Positions 1 through 8,794 are shown, counted from the first letter of the stretch. The stretch: 64,000 bases of DNA from Asaia bogorensis (GCA_945901855.1 CAMDLT010000006.1:1-64000); one strand, 5' to 3'. Notes: a model not told the origin generated them from the letters alone. Translations and numbers: made by a program.

Positions 1-1995
1 GAGCGCGAAAGCGCGCGCCCCCGGCAGGCTGGCGATGCGCGGGAAAATCTCCTTCACGATCTGCTGCTGGGTGATTTCCTCGCCCGGCGGTTTCGGCGCG
101 CCGGACTCCGAGCCCGGATAGCGCTCGCCCCACGGCTTCAAGCGCAAGAACAGCAGTCCCGAATTGACCGGGGCCGGGCGCTGGAAGCCCGGCGCGATGT
201 TGCCCATGATCACGGCCGCCTGGCCGTTGTCGATATAGGGCTGCAAGATGCGCTCGATCTGGCGCACGGCCTCGGTCGTGTAGCCGATGGAAGCGCCTTC
301 GGGCGCTGTCACCGGAATCACGACCACGCCGCGATCTTCGGTCGGCGTGAATTCCTTGGGCAAGGCTGCCCAGAATCCGTAGGCCGCCGCGCACAGCGCG
401 AAGCCGACCGCGAGCACCACCAGCGGCGCGCGCAGCGAGCGTTCGAGCAGCCAGCGATAGCCGTCGTTTATGCCGACGAAAACTTTTTCGGTGAGCCGAT
501 AGAACTTGCTTTCGCCCGCATGCGCCACCAGCAGTTTGGAGCACATCATCGGCGACAAGGTCAGCGCGACGAGGCCCGAGAACATCACGGCCGCCGCAAG
601 CGAAATGCCGAACTCGGTGAACAGCCGGCCCGTGTTGCCTTCCATGAACGACAGCGGCACGAACACCGCGACCAGCGTCAGCGTGGTCGCGATCACGGCA
701 AACGAAATCTGCCGCGCGCCGCGCACCGAGGCGAGCAGGACGGGCTCGCCCTTTTCGATGCGCGCATGGATGTTTTCCAGCACGACGATCGCGTCGTCCA
801 CGACGATGCCGATCGCGAGCACGAAGGCCAGCAGCGTCAGCACGTTCAGCGAGAAGCCGAGCGCCCCCAGCACGATGAACGATCCCACGATCGACACCGG
901 TATGGCGACCGCGGGAATGATCGTCGCCCGCCACGAGCGCAGGAAGACAAAAATCACCCCGACGACGAGCAGAATGCCGATGGCGAAGGCATGGTAGACC
1001 TCGTAGATCGAGCGTTCGATGAATACGGACTCGTCGTAGCCGATCAGGAAGCCGATGCCTTCGGGGAAGCTTTCTTGCAGGCGCGCCATTTCTTCTTTGA
1101 CGCCTTTTGCGACCGACAGCGTGTTGCCGGTCGATTGGCGCAAAATGCCGAGCCCGACGGCCGTGCGGCCGTTGGCGCGCAGGCCCGAGCGTTCGTCTTC
1201 GGCGCCGATTTCCACGCGCGCGACCTCGCCCAGGCGAATCTGGTAGCCCTGGCGCGCCGCGACGATCACGTTGTTGAACTGTTCGACGTTGGACAGGCGC
1301 GAGTCGGTTTTCACCGTCAGCTCGCGCGCCGACGATTCGATGCGCCCCGACGGCAATTCGACGTTCTGGCGCCGAATCGCGGTCTCGACATCGTCGACCG
1401 TGAGGCCGCGCGCGGCCAAGGCCTGGCGGTCGAGCCAGACGCGCATCGAAAAGCGCCGCTCGCCCGACACGTTCACCTGGGCGACACCCGGCACGATCGA
1501 CAGCCTGTCGACCAGATTGCGGCGCGCGAAGTCGGTGAGTTCGAGCTGGCTGTAGCGTTCCGAATAGAGCGTGAACCACACGATCGCGCGCTGGTCGCCG
1601 TCCACCTTGGCGATGATGGGGTCGTCGACGCCGTCGGGCAGGCGGGCGCGCACGCGCGCCACGCGGTCGCGCACGTCCGCCGACGCCGCGTCGATATCGC
1701 GGCCGAGGCGGAATTCGATCGTGACGCCCGAGCGTTCCTCGCGGCTTTGCGAGGTGATCGACTTGACGCCCTCGATGCCCGCGACGGCCGCTTCGATGAT
1801 TTCGGTCACGCGCGTTTCGACGACCTGGTTGGCGGCTCCCTTGTAGACCGTGGTGACCGACACGATGGGCGGATCGATCGCGGGATATTCGCGCACCGGC
1901 AGGCGCAAGAAAGCCGCAATGCCCAGCACCACGATCAGCAAGCTGATCACAGTCGCAAAAACGGGCCGTTTGATCGAGACGTCGGACAAAAGCAT
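1..1995 (-). CDS. RND-family multidrug efflux permease, 3'-truncated by window edge
   Basis: Inner-membrane proton-driven permease of a tripartite RND (AcrB/MexB type, HAE1-like) efflux pump. The first 665 codons are present and the rest of a family normally about 1,030 residues lies outside the window. The start MLLSDVSIKRPVFATVIS is the classic RND N-terminus with TM1, followed by a periplasmic porter domain. The TM4 motif with adjacent aspartates (IGIVVDDAIVVLENI) supplies the proton-relay residues, and a second periplasmic part begins after TFMEG-like and LTLSPMMCS segments. The adaptor gene lies 40 bp upstream on the same strand, so the two form an adaptor-permease operon. No outer-membrane factor is visible here. 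Substrate cannot be predicted. Confidence 0.93.
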   Translation of the reverse strand, partial: MLLSDVSIKRPVFATVISLLIVVLGIAAFLRLPVREYPAIDPPIVSVTTVYKGAANQVVETRVTEIIEAAVAGIEGVKSITSQSREERSGVTIEFRLGRDIDAASADVRDRVARVRARLPDGVDDPIIAKVDGDQRAIVWFTLYSERYSQLELTDFARRNLVDRLSIVPGVAQVNVSGERRFSMRVWLDRQALAARGLTVDDVETAIRRQNVELPSGRIESSARELTVKTDSRLSNVEQFNNVIVAARQGYQIRLGEVARVEIGAEDERSGLRANGRTAVGLGILRQSTGNTLSVAKGVKEEMARLQESFPEGIGFLIGYDESVFIERSIYEVYHAFAIGILLVVGVIFVFLRSWRATIIPAVAIPVSIVGSFIVLGALGFSLNVLTLLAFVLAIGIVVDDAIVVLENIHARIEKGEPVLLASVRGARQISFAVIATTLTLVAVFVPLSFMEGNTGRLFTEFGISLAAAVMFSGLVALTLSPMMCSKLLVAHAGESKFYRLTEKVFVGINDGYRWLLERSLRAPLVVLAVGFALCAAAYGFWAALPKEFTPTEDRGVVVIPVTAPEGASIGYTTEAVRQIERILQPYIDNGQAAVIMGNIAPGFQRPAPVNSGLLFLRLKPWGERYPGSESGAPKPPGEEITQQQIVKEIFPRIASLPGARAFAL

Positions 1996-2035
1996 GGCGG
2001 CGTTTTCTCGTCTTTCGAGGGCTCGGGAAGCGGCG

Positions 2036-3160
2036 TCAGGACGTGGCGGGCGGGGCGAAGGGCCTTGCGTTGACGGGCAGGTTCGGGCGGATGCGCTGCA
2101 AGCCGCGCACGATCACGGAATCCTCGGCGCCGACGCCTTCCAGAATTTCGACGCTGCCTTGCATGCGCATGCCGAGCTTGATTTCGCGCCGCTGCGCGCG
2201 CCCGTCGACGACTACGAAGATGAACTGGCGCACGCCTTCGGCGACCAGCGCGTCTTCGGGCACGACGATGGCATTGGGGCGCGCGGCGACCGACAGCGAA
2301 ATGGTCATGAACATGCCGGGTTTCAGCAAGCCGTCGGCATTGTCGAACGAGGCGTTGAGCTTGATCGCGCGCGTGGCGGGGTCGATGCGCGTGTCGATCG
2401 CGGTCACGTCGCCCTTGAACTCGCGGCCCGCATAGGCCGGGCTCGATCCGGCAACCTGAAGCCCGACGCGCAACTGGCCCAGATACTGTTCGGGCACCGA
2501 GAACTCGACCTTGATCACGCGCACGTCGTCGAGCGTGGTGATCGCCGTGCCGGCTTGCAGCAGCGCGCCCATGCTGACTTGGCGCATGCCCACGCGCCCT
2601 TCGAACGGCGCGGTGATGCGGAAATCGTCGAAGCGCGCATCGGCGGCGCGCAGGCGCGATTCGGTCTGGCGCGTGCGCCCTTCGGCGGCGCGCAATTGGC
2701 TTTCCAGCTGGTCGACGCGCGCTTCGGGGGCGTTGCCGGACGCGCGCAACGCGCGCGTGCGATCGAGCTGCTGGCGGATTTCGTCGGCCGCCGCGCGCGC
2801 CTGGGCGATTTCGGCGCGCACCGCTTCGGTATCGGCCGCACGCTCGCGGCTTTCCAGTTCGATCAGCACCGCGCCCGCGCGTACCGTTTGGCCTTCTTGG
2901 AAATTGATGCGCGCGATGTTGCCGGTTTGCTTTGCGGCTACAACGACCGATTCGTTGGCGCGTGCGGTGCCCACCGCCTCGACGCGCTCGACCACCGTCT
3001 GCAGTTTGGGTTTGACGAACTCAACGCCGACCGGGGGCGGGGCATTGCGCGCCGTGCTTGCGGGGGCCATTTCGGCCTGCCGGTTTTGGTAATAGTACCA
3101 ACCGCCAGCGCCGACCCCGGCCAGAATCGCAATGACTGCCAACTGGGTAACGATGCGCAT
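2036..3160 (-). CDS. RND efflux periplasmic adaptor (membrane fusion protein)
   Basis: HlyD/AcrA-type adaptor of 374 aa that bridges the RND permease (next gene, 40 bp downstream) to an outer-membrane channel. The chosen ATG gives MRIVTQLAVIAILAGVGAGG, a typical N-terminal membrane anchor. An in-frame upstream ATG at 3229 would add 23 polar residues before the anchor and is less likely. After the anchor come a lipoyl-like half-motif (VVAAKQTGNIARINFQEGQTV), a long alpha-hairpin rich in Ala/Arg/Gln heptads (about residues 85-140), the second lipoyl half (FEGRVGMRQVSMGALLQAG), then beta-barrel and membrane-proximal domains. No local regulator gene is adjacent; the divergent EAL gene shares the upstream region. 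Confidence 0.93.
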   Translation of the reverse strand: MRIVTQLAVIAILAGVGAGGWYYYQNRQAEMAPASTARNAPPPVGVEFVKPKLQTVVERVEAVGTARANESVVVAAKQTGNIARINFQEGQTVRAGAVLIELESRERAADTEAVRAEIAQARAAADEIRQQLDRTRALRASGNAPEARVDQLESQLRAAEGRTRQTESRLRAADARFDDFRITAPFEGRVGMRQVSMGALLQAGTAITTLDDVRVIKVEFSVPEQYLGQLRVGLQVAGSSPAYAGREFKGDVTAIDTRIDPATRAIKLNASFDNADGLLKPGMFMTISLSVAARPNAIVVPEDALVAEGVRQFIFVVVDGRAQRREIKLGMRMQGSVEILEGVGAEDSVIVRGLQRIRPNLPVNARPFAPPATS

Positions 3161-3232
3161 TGGAACCCTGCTCCGCTCGAAATCTGCCCGCACGGGCTTC
3201 GTGTTCGTTGTACCTGATTTTTGTGACAAATC

Positions 3233-3242
3233 TTGCTAGCAA
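3233..3242. promoter_or_regulatory. 10-bp perfect palindrome upstream of the efflux operon
   Basis: TTGCTAGCAA is a perfect palindrome in the 196-bp gap between the divergent adaptor and EAL genes, 73 bp upstream of the chosen adaptor start. The surroundings are A/T-richer than the coding DNA, so this gap must hold both promoters. Acting as an operator is only an inference. Confidence 0.25.
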
Positions 3243-3356
3243 TCCACGCGCCAGCGCTGCCAAAGGCAGCGCGCGGCACGAATGGGCAAATTATGTAGTG
3301 ACTCCTGCCATCGAAAGAAAGGACGATCCGCGTAACGGGACGTAATATAAGGGCGC

Positions 3357-4532
3357 ATGACCGATCCGATTTATCTTCGCCGGTTTCCAGCCGGCCATGT
3401 TTTGTTCGCCCCCAACCAGGATGCCGATGCCGCCTATATCATCGAGCAGGGCTCGGTCGAAATCTATGTCGAGGGGCCGGGCGGACGCGAGCGCCTGTCG
3501 TTGCTGGGGCCGGGCGAGATTTTCGGCGAGATGGCGCTGGTCGACGATTCGCCGCGTTCGGCGGGGGCGCGCGCGCTCGACGACGTGGTTTGCGTGACGG
3601 TCGCGCGCGCACATATTTTGCGCGCCTTCGCGGACTCGGCGCCGCTGATCCAGATGCTGTTGCGCACGCTGATCCACCGGCTGCGTTCGGCGACGTCGGG
3701 CGGGCATGTGGGTGCAACGCCCCTGCTGCCCGAGGCGACCGCCGCCGCGATCGCGCGCATCCGGCGCGAGCACGAGGTACGCGTCGCGCTGGCGGCGGGC
3801 GAGATCGGCGCATTTTTGCAGCCCATCGTGCGGCTGGACGACGGCGTGCCGATCGGGTTCGAAGCGCTGGCGCGTTGGCACCATCCGCAATTCGGCACGC
3901 TCGGTCCCGAGGCGTTTTTGCCCGCGGTCACGCTCGCGGGTCTGCTCGAAACGCTCGATCTGGCGGTGCTGCGCGAGGGCGCGCGCATGGTGGGGGCGCT
4001 CAATCGGCGCTTGGCGCTGGACGGCCGCCGGCCGATTTTTCTGTCGGCCAATTTTGGCGCTGCCCATTTTGCCGATTTGCGCCTGCCCGACACGCTGGCG
4101 ACGATCCTTGCCGAAGCGGAATTGCCGGCCGAGCGGCTCAAGATCGAAATCACCGAAACGACGCTGATTTCCAACGCGCATGCGGCCGAGGCGTTGGCGC
4201 GCGTCAAGGCGATGGGCGTGTCGATCAGCCTCGACGATTTCGGCACGGGCTATTCGGGGCTGTCGTATCTGTGCCGGTTTCCGATCGATCTGCTCAAAAT
4301 CGACCGCAGCTTCACGCTGGCGGCGGCAAACGAGCGCAAGACGGCCGAGATTTTGCGCTCCATGCTGGCGCTGGGCGCGCAGCTGGAAATCGACGCGATC
4401 GCCGAGGGCATCGAATCGGCCGAACAGGCCGAAATGCTGCGCGCGATGGGCTGCCGCTATGGCCAGGGCTATCTCTATGGCCATCCGCTGCCCGCCGACC
4501 AGGCGTGCGCCGCGTTGTTCGACAGGAGATAG
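3357..4532 (+). CDS. Cyclic-nucleotide-binding domain / EAL phosphodiesterase fusion
   Basis: Predicted cytoplasmic c-di-GMP-specific phosphodiesterase of 391 aa. Residues about 1-115 form a CRP-like cyclic-nucleotide-binding fold; its phosphate-binding cassette reads GEIFGEMALVDDSPRSAGAR, with the Glu and Arg (near residue 67) expected for cAMP-type ligands. Residues about 140-391 form an EAL domain with all catalytic positions visible: E169 of the EAL motif, N232, E264 (EITE), D293-D294 (DDFGTG), K314 (LLKID), E350 (AEGIE) and Q370. It should therefore be active rather than degenerate. No DNA-binding or membrane segment is seen. The next gene starts 12 bp downstream, so it probably leads the phyH-pdxA-pdxJ transcript. 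A ligand other than cAMP is possible. Confidence 0.9.
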   Translation: MTDPIYLRRFPAGHVLFAPNQDADAAYIIEQGSVEIYVEGPGGRERLSLLGPGEIFGEMALVDDSPRSAGARALDDVVCVTVARAHILRAFADSAPLIQMLLRTLIHRLRSATSGGHVGATPLLPEATAAAIARIRREHEVRVALAAGEIGAFLQPIVRLDDGVPIGFEALARWHHPQFGTLGPEAFLPAVTLAGLLETLDLAVLREGARMVGALNRRLALDGRRPIFLSANFGAAHFADLRLPDTLATILAEAELPAERLKIEITETTLISNAHAAEALARVKAMGVSISLDDFGTGYSGLSYLCRFPIDLLKIDRSFTLAAANERKTAEILRSMLALGAQLEIDAIAEGIESAEQAEMLRAMGCRYGQGYLYGHPLPADQACAALFDRR

Positions 4533-4544
4533 ACGGAACATCCG

Positions 4545-5309
4545 ATGGCGAGCGTGAATTTTACGCAAAACGAAACCGACCGTTTCGCGGCCGAGGGCTT
4601 TTTGATCGTTCGCCAGGCGGCGACGCCTGAGCTGTGCCAGCGCATTCGCATGGCTGCCGCGCACGATTTGGCGCGCACCGTGGCACCGGTCGAGCTTGAA
4701 ACAAGCCTCGGCTATCCGGGCGCGCCGGCCTCGCTCGATGCGGCGGGCGGCCGCACCGTGCGCCGCTTGTTGGGGGCGGCCGACCGCGACCCGGCGATGC
4801 GCGAATGGGCGACATCGGCACCCAATGCGACGCGCCTTGCGGCACTTCTGGGCGCGGCACCCGTGCTGTCGCGCACGCACCACAATTGTATGATGACCAA
4901 ACACCCCGATTTCGGCAGCCAGACCAACTGGCATCGCGACATTCGCTATTGGTCGTTCGAACGACCGGAACTCGTGTCGCTGTGGCTCGCTTTGGGCCAA
5001 GAACGTCCCGAGAATGGCGGGCTGCTCGTCATTCCGGGGTCGCACCGGTTGGACATCGCGCCCGAACGCTACGACGCGGCCAAGTTCCTGCGCCCCGAGC
5101 TGCCCGAAAACCAGGCGCTGATCGCAACGCGCGTGCCTGTCGAACTTGCGGCCGGCGACGCGCTGTTTTTCCACAGCCGATTGTTCCACGCGGCCGGGCG
5201 CAACCAAACGAGCGAGGTCAAATTCTCGCTCGTCTTCACCTACCGCGCCGCCGACAACGCGCCGCTGGCAGGTTCGCGCTCGGCAAGCCAGCCCGAGATC
5301 GCGCTGTGA
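4545..5309 (+). CDS. Phytanoyl-CoA dioxygenase (PhyH) family oxygenase
   Basis: Fe(II)/2-oxoglutarate-dependent dioxygenase of 254 aa, the usual size for bacterial PhyH-family proteins. The metal-binding HxD is H130-R-D132 (NWHRDIRYW), the distal histidine is H215 in FHSRLFHAAGRN, and a downstream Arg in VFTYR fits the 2-oxoglutarate carboxylate site. These residues predict a working oxygenase; the substrate is unknown, since the family acts on fatty acyl-CoAs, ectoine, halogenation targets and small metabolites. The stop codon overlaps the GTG start of pdxA by 4 bp, implying translational coupling, although no family link to vitamin B6 is established. Confidence 0.88.
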   Translation: MASVNFTQNETDRFAAEGFLIVRQAATPELCQRIRMAAAHDLARTVAPVELETSLGYPGAPASLDAAGGRTVRRLLGAADRDPAMREWATSAPNATRLAALLGAAPVLSRTHHNCMMTKHPDFGSQTNWHRDIRYWSFERPELVSLWLALGQERPENGGLLVIPGSHRLDIAPERYDAAKFLRPELPENQALIATRVPVELAAGDALFFHSRLFHAAGRNQTSEVKFSLVFTYRAADNAPLAGSRSASQPEIAL

Positions 5310-6313
5310 GCGCGCCCTTGGCGCTCACCATGGGCGAGCCTGCGGGCGTTGGCGGCGAATTGACGCTGAAAGCATGGCTTGCCTTGCGCCTGACGGGGCC
5401 GCGTTTTGTGGCCCTCGACGATCCGGCCCGGCTTGGCGCGCTCGCGACGGCTTTGGGGCTCGACGTGCCGATCCGCATCGTCGCCGATACGGCGCAAGCG
5501 GACGCGATTTTTGCCGACGCCTTGCCCGTGCTTGCGGTCCCGTTGGCGGTTGCAAGCCACGCGGGCAAACCCGATCCCGCCAACGCGCCCGCGACGATCG
5601 CGTCGATCGACCGCGCGATCGAACTCGCACGCTCCGGCGATGCCAGTGCCGTCGTCACCAACCCCATTCAAAAATCCAATCTGTACGCCGCGGGTTTCGC
5701 CTATCCCGGCCACACCGAATATCTTGCCGCCAAAGCGGGCAATGTCCCCGTCGCCATGCTGCTGGCGTGCCCGGAACTGCGCGTGGTGCCGGTGACGATC
5801 CACATGGCCCTCACGCAAGCCATTTCAGAGCTTACGAGCGCGTCGATCGTCGAAACCGCGTTGCTGACGGCGCGCTGCCTCGCGCGCGATTTTGGCATCG
5901 CAAAGCCCCGATTGGCGATCGCGGGGCTGAACCCGCATGCGGGCGAGGCGGGGGCGATGGGCAGCGAGGATGCTGCCATCGTCGCCCCGGCGGTCGCCTC
6001 GTTGCAGGCGGCGGGCATCGATGCGGTGGGGCCTTTGCCGCCCGACACCATGTTCGGCGCGCGCGCGCGGGCGGGCTACGACGTTGCGATTTGCATGTAT
6101 CACGACCAGGCCTTGATCCCGCTCAAAACGCTCGACGTCGATGGCGGCGTCAATGTCACGCTGGGCCTGCCGTTTGTGCGCACCTCGCCCGACCACGGCA
6201 CGGCGCTCGACATTGCGGGGCAGGGATCGGCGCATCCGGGCAGCTTGATCGCGGCCTTGCGCCTGGCGCACGAACTTGCCCAACACCGGGCCGCAGAAAA
6301 GGAAATGCCATGA
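5306..6313 (+). CDS. pdxA: 4-hydroxythreonine-4-phosphate dehydrogenase
   Basis: Oxidises 4-phosphohydroxy-L-threonine to the amino-ketone used by PdxJ in the DXP-dependent pyridoxal-phosphate pathway; NAD(P)-linked and metal-dependent. The start is GTG (VSAPLALTMGEPAGVG), because the TMGEPAGVG motif belongs at the very N-terminus and no upstream ATG fits; this yields 335 aa, normal for PdxA. Metal-ligand regions are visible: YPGHTEYLA, NPHAGEAGAMGSED and CMYHDQALIPLK, followed by VRTSPDHGTALDIAGQG. It overlaps the PhyH gene by 4 bp and pdxJ by 4 bp (ATGA), so expression is coupled. Confidence 0.96.
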   Translation: MSAPLALTMGEPAGVGGELTLKAWLALRLTGPRFVALDDPARLGALATALGLDVPIRIVADTAQADAIFADALPVLAVPLAVASHAGKPDPANAPATIASIDRAIELARSGDASAVVTNPIQKSNLYAAGFAYPGHTEYLAAKAGNVPVAMLLACPELRVVPVTIHMALTQAISELTSASIVETALLTARCLARDFGIAKPRLAIAGLNPHAGEAGAMGSEDAAIVAPAVASLQAAGIDAVGPLPPDTMFGARARAGYDVAICMYHDQALIPLKTLDVDGGVNVTLGLPFVRTSPDHGTALDIAGQGSAHPGSLIAALRLAHELAQHRAAEKEMP

Positions 6314-7041
6314 ACAAGCTAAGATTGGGTTTCAATTGCGACCATGTGGCGACCGTGCGCAATGCGCGCGGCGGCGCCTATCCCGATCCGGTCGCGGCGG
6401 CAAAACAAGCCGTGGCGGCGGGGGCGGACGGCATCACGGCGCATCTGCGCGAGGATCGGCGCCATATTCGCGATGCCGACATGCGCCGCTTGCGCGCCGA
6501 ACTTGCAGCGCCGCTGAATTTCGAAATGGCCGCGACGGCGGAAATGCTGGCGCTCGCGTGCGAACTCAAGCCGCATGCAAGCTGCCTCGTGCCCGAAAAG
6601 CGCACCGAAGTTACGACCGAAGGCGGTTTGGACGCGCGCGGGCATCTTGGCGACCTCGTGCCGTATGTGGCCAAGCTGAAGGCGGCCGGCATTCGCGTGT
6701 CGCTGTTCATCGACCCGGACGAAGCCCAGCTCGATGCGGCCGTGGCGGCGGGCGCGCCGGTTGTCGAACTGCACACGGGCGCCTACGCGCACGCGCACAG
6801 CCCCGGCGACGTGGCTTTCGAACTCAAGCGCCTGCAAAAAGCGGCGGCACATGCGGCCAAAATCGGCCTCGAATGCCATGCGGGCCACGGGCTCAGTTTC
6901 GACAATGTCGGCCCGGTCGCCGCAATCCCCGAACTGGTCGAACTCAATATCGGCCATTTCCTGGTCGGGGCCGCGATCTTCGACGGCCTCGACGCCGCGA
7001 TCCACAAAATGCGCGCGCTGATGGACGCCGAAAGAAAATAA
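6310..7041 (+). CDS. pdxJ: Pyridoxine 5'-phosphate synthase
   Basis: Condenses the PdxA product with 1-deoxy-D-xylulose 5-phosphate to make pyridoxine 5'-phosphate. The protein is a 243-aa TIM barrel starting MNKLRLGFNCDHVATVRNAR, with the conserved GADGITAHLREDRRHI and FEMAATAEML segments, the catalytic-loop KRTEVTTEGGLD, and the phosphate-binding ELNIGHFLVGAAIFDGL near the C-terminus. The ATG overlaps the pdxA stop (ATGA). DXP would come from Dxs encoded 6 kb downstream. The stop codon lies inside an A/T palindrome that marks the end of the GC-rich block. Confidence 0.97.
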   Translation: MNKLRLGFNCDHVATVRNARGGAYPDPVAAAKQAVAAGADGITAHLREDRRHIRDADMRRLRAELAAPLNFEMAATAEMLALACELKPHASCLVPEKRTEVTTEGGLDARGHLGDLVPYVAKLKAAGIRVSLFIDPDEAQLDAAVAAGAPVVELHTGAYAHAHSPGDVAFELKRLQKAAAHAAKIGLECHAGHGLSFDNVGPVAAIPELVELNIGHFLVGAAIFDGLDAAIHKMRALMDAERK

Positions 7042-7049
7042 ATTTATTT
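7036..7049. repeat. 14-bp perfect A/T palindrome at the pdxJ 3' end
   Basis: AAATAAATTTATTT is its own reverse complement and contains the pdxJ TAA stop. It sits at the sharp switch from GC-rich pdxJ to the A/T-richer spacer and orphan gene that follow. It lacks a GC stem, so it is not a standard terminator. An insertion boundary or a bidirectional regulatory site are both possible. Confidence 0.4.
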
Positions 7050-7110
7050 ACTGAAAAGGCTATTTTTCGTACGGTTCTGTCCGGAAATCCCATACAAGCG
7101 AGGTACGAGC

Positions 7111-7812
7111 ATGATGACGCGCGGCAAGATGGTTTCGACAACGCTGGACGGCCTCACAAAGGCAAATGCCGAATACCGCAAATGGAGCGAGGATTGGGTC
7201 AGCGATAATCCGGTCGAAGGTCTTGTCGTCGCGCACGTCGCGCGGGCGTTCTTCGAGCGCGGCCGCGCCAATAGCGACAAGGCTGGTGTGACGCTTGAAG
7301 AGAAATTCGGCTATCTTCGCGATGTAGCCCTGCCAGAAAATGCCAAACGAGGCAAACCATACAAAGGCTTTGCGAAGAACCGACGCGTCGATGTCGTCTA
7401 TTGGATCGCCGATAATCCTAAGGTTGCAATCGAAGTGAAGCGCGGCGGTGGTTGGGAAGGGATCGAACGGGATCTCGTCCGCATGCGTGGGCTGCTTGCA
7501 GAAGCGGGGCCGCGCCACGGCGGCAGCTTGTCGGCCTGCATCGTGAGTCATTATCTGGTCGGAAAGTGGCGGGAAGACGGCACTACAAAGGTCGAGCGGT
7601 TGATCGATCGGCGGCGGGCGAAGTTTTCGGAGTTCTTGCAGGAAAACCGCAGTAAAAATCTGCTGCTCGACATCGGAGCGAACGGCAGCGGTAGCCAATT
7701 CAAAGCATCGCGGATCCGCAAGATAACCGAGAAAGGAAGCCACAGAAGAACGCATGCTTTCTTCGAAGTGGGGTGCTGCTACTTGCTTGCCCCGAGCGAC
7801 ACGATGGGTTGA
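7111..7812 (+). CDS. Unknown protein with PD-(D/E)XK nuclease-like motif
   Basis: Not recognised as a named family. The 233-aa product has a plausible nuclease core: a helix with LEEKFGYLRD near residue 65, then a strand RRVDVVYW with D94, and 14 residues on a strand KVAIEVKRG with E108 and K110, matching the D-(X)n-E-X-K pattern of restriction-endonuclease-like folds. A helix (GIERDLVRMRGLL) follows, as it often does in these folds. There is no signal peptide or membrane segment. A GAGG element sits about 7 bp before the ATG. Base composition is less GC-rich than the neighbours and the gene has its own spacers, which fits later acquisition. No methyltransferase partner is adjacent, so an orphan endonuclease or repair/defence role is only inferred. 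Confidence 0.65.
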   Translation: MMTRGKMVSTTLDGLTKANAEYRKWSEDWVSDNPVEGLVVAHVARAFFERGRANSDKAGVTLEEKFGYLRDVALPENAKRGKPYKGFAKNRRVDVVYWIADNPKVAIEVKRGGGWEGIERDLVRMRGLLAEAGPRHGGSLSACIVSHYLVGKWREDGTTKVERLIDRRRAKFSEFLQENRSKNLLLDIGANGSGSQFKASRIRKITEKGSHRRTHAFFEVGCCYLLAPSDTMG

Positions 7813-7864
7813 TTGGCAAGCGCCTCGCGTTGCGCCATGATTGGCGAAATTACGGGAGGGGACT

Positions 7865-8794
7865 ATGGCCACACAGCTCATCACGCATCTGGCATGTCTG
7901 GACCACGATCCGGGCGCGTACCACCCCGAAAATCCGCGCCGCCTGCAAGCCGTGCTCGCAGCCCTTGAGGACGACGCGTTCAAGGGGCTCGAGCGCGTTT
8001 CGGCGCCGCGCGCGTCGGACGATGCGCTGTGTCTTGTGCATCCGCGCGCATTCGTCGAAGCGGTGCTGGGCGCCATTCCGCCGATGGGGCGCCACCAGAT
8101 CGACGGCGATACGATCGTCTCGCCCGGTTCCGAGGATGCCGCCTTGCGCGCGGCAGGGGCCGTCATCGCGGGCGTCGATGCCGTGTGCGAAGGCCAAGCG
8201 CGCAACGTCTTTGCCGCCGTGCGGCCGCCCGGCCACCATGCCGAAGCCGCCCAAGCGATGGGGTTCTGCATCTTCAACAATGTGGCCGTGGGGGCGCTGC
8301 ATGCCCGCGCCAAGCACGGGTTGCGGCGCATCGCCGTGATCGATTTCGACGTGCACCACGGCAACGGCACGCAGCACATGTTCGAAAACGACGCCGACCT
8401 GTTTTACGCGTCCAGCCATGAATGGCCGCTCTATCCAGGCACGGGCGCGCGCGACGAAACCGGGCGTTTTGGCAACATCGTCAACGCGCCGCTGCCCGGC
8501 GGGGCCGACGGCGCGGCGTTCAAAAAAGCGTTCGAGAGCCGCATCCTGCCCGCCCTCGACGCGTTTGCGCCCGAACTTGTCATGATTTCGGCCGGGTTCG
8601 ATGCGCACGAGCAGGACCCGCTCGCCAGCCTGCGCTTGCACGAGAGCGATTTTGCCTGGGTCACGCGCGCGTTGATGGATGTCGCCAACCGCCACGCCAA
8701 GGGCCGCGTGGTCTCGACCTTGGAGGGCGGCTACGACCTCGACGCGCTCGGCGCGTCCGCCGCCGCTCACGTCCAGGCCCTGATGGCGGCGTGA
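7865..8794 (+). CDS. Histone deacetylase-like / acetylpolyamine amidohydrolase family deacetylase
   Basis: Zinc-dependent amide hydrolase of 309 aa, a class II HDAC-like protein. Visible hallmarks are HPENPRRLQAV near the N-terminus, the catalytic His pair region RPPGHHAEAAQAMGFC, the zinc ligands in DFDVHHGNGTQ, the LYPGTGARDETG loop, and the third ligand Asp in SAGFDAHEQDPL. In bacteria these enzymes remove acetyl or related acyl groups from polyamines, acetoin-like compounds or proteins; the substrate here is not determined. The start at the ATG preceded by GGGAGGGGACT is preferred over an in-frame ATG 24 bp upstream because of the strong ribosome-binding site. Confidence 0.93.
   Translation: MATQLITHLACLDHDPGAYHPENPRRLQAVLAALEDDAFKGLERVSAPRASDDALCLVHPRAFVEAVLGAIPPMGRHQIDGDTIVSPGSEDAALRAAGAVIAGVDAVCEGQARNVFAAVRPPGHHAEAAQAMGFCIFNNVAVGALHARAKHGLRRIAVIDFDVHHGNGTQHMFENDADLFYASSHEWPLYPGTGARDETGRFGNIVNAPLPGGADGAAFKKAFESRILPALDAFAPELVMISAGFDAHEQDPLASLRLHESDFAWVTRALMDVANRHAKGRVVSTLEGGYDLDALGASAAAHVQALMAA

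Noticed and set aside
520-2073. 517-codon open frame on the + strand across the RND gene
   Set aside because: It is antisense to a clear RND permease, is rich in Arg, His, Asp and Ala, and has no domain. Long antisense frames are expected at this GC content.
3291-5207. 638-codon reverse frame across the EAL and PhyH genes
   Set aside because: Arg/Gln/His-rich and opposite two well-supported genes with intact active sites; no recognisable motif.
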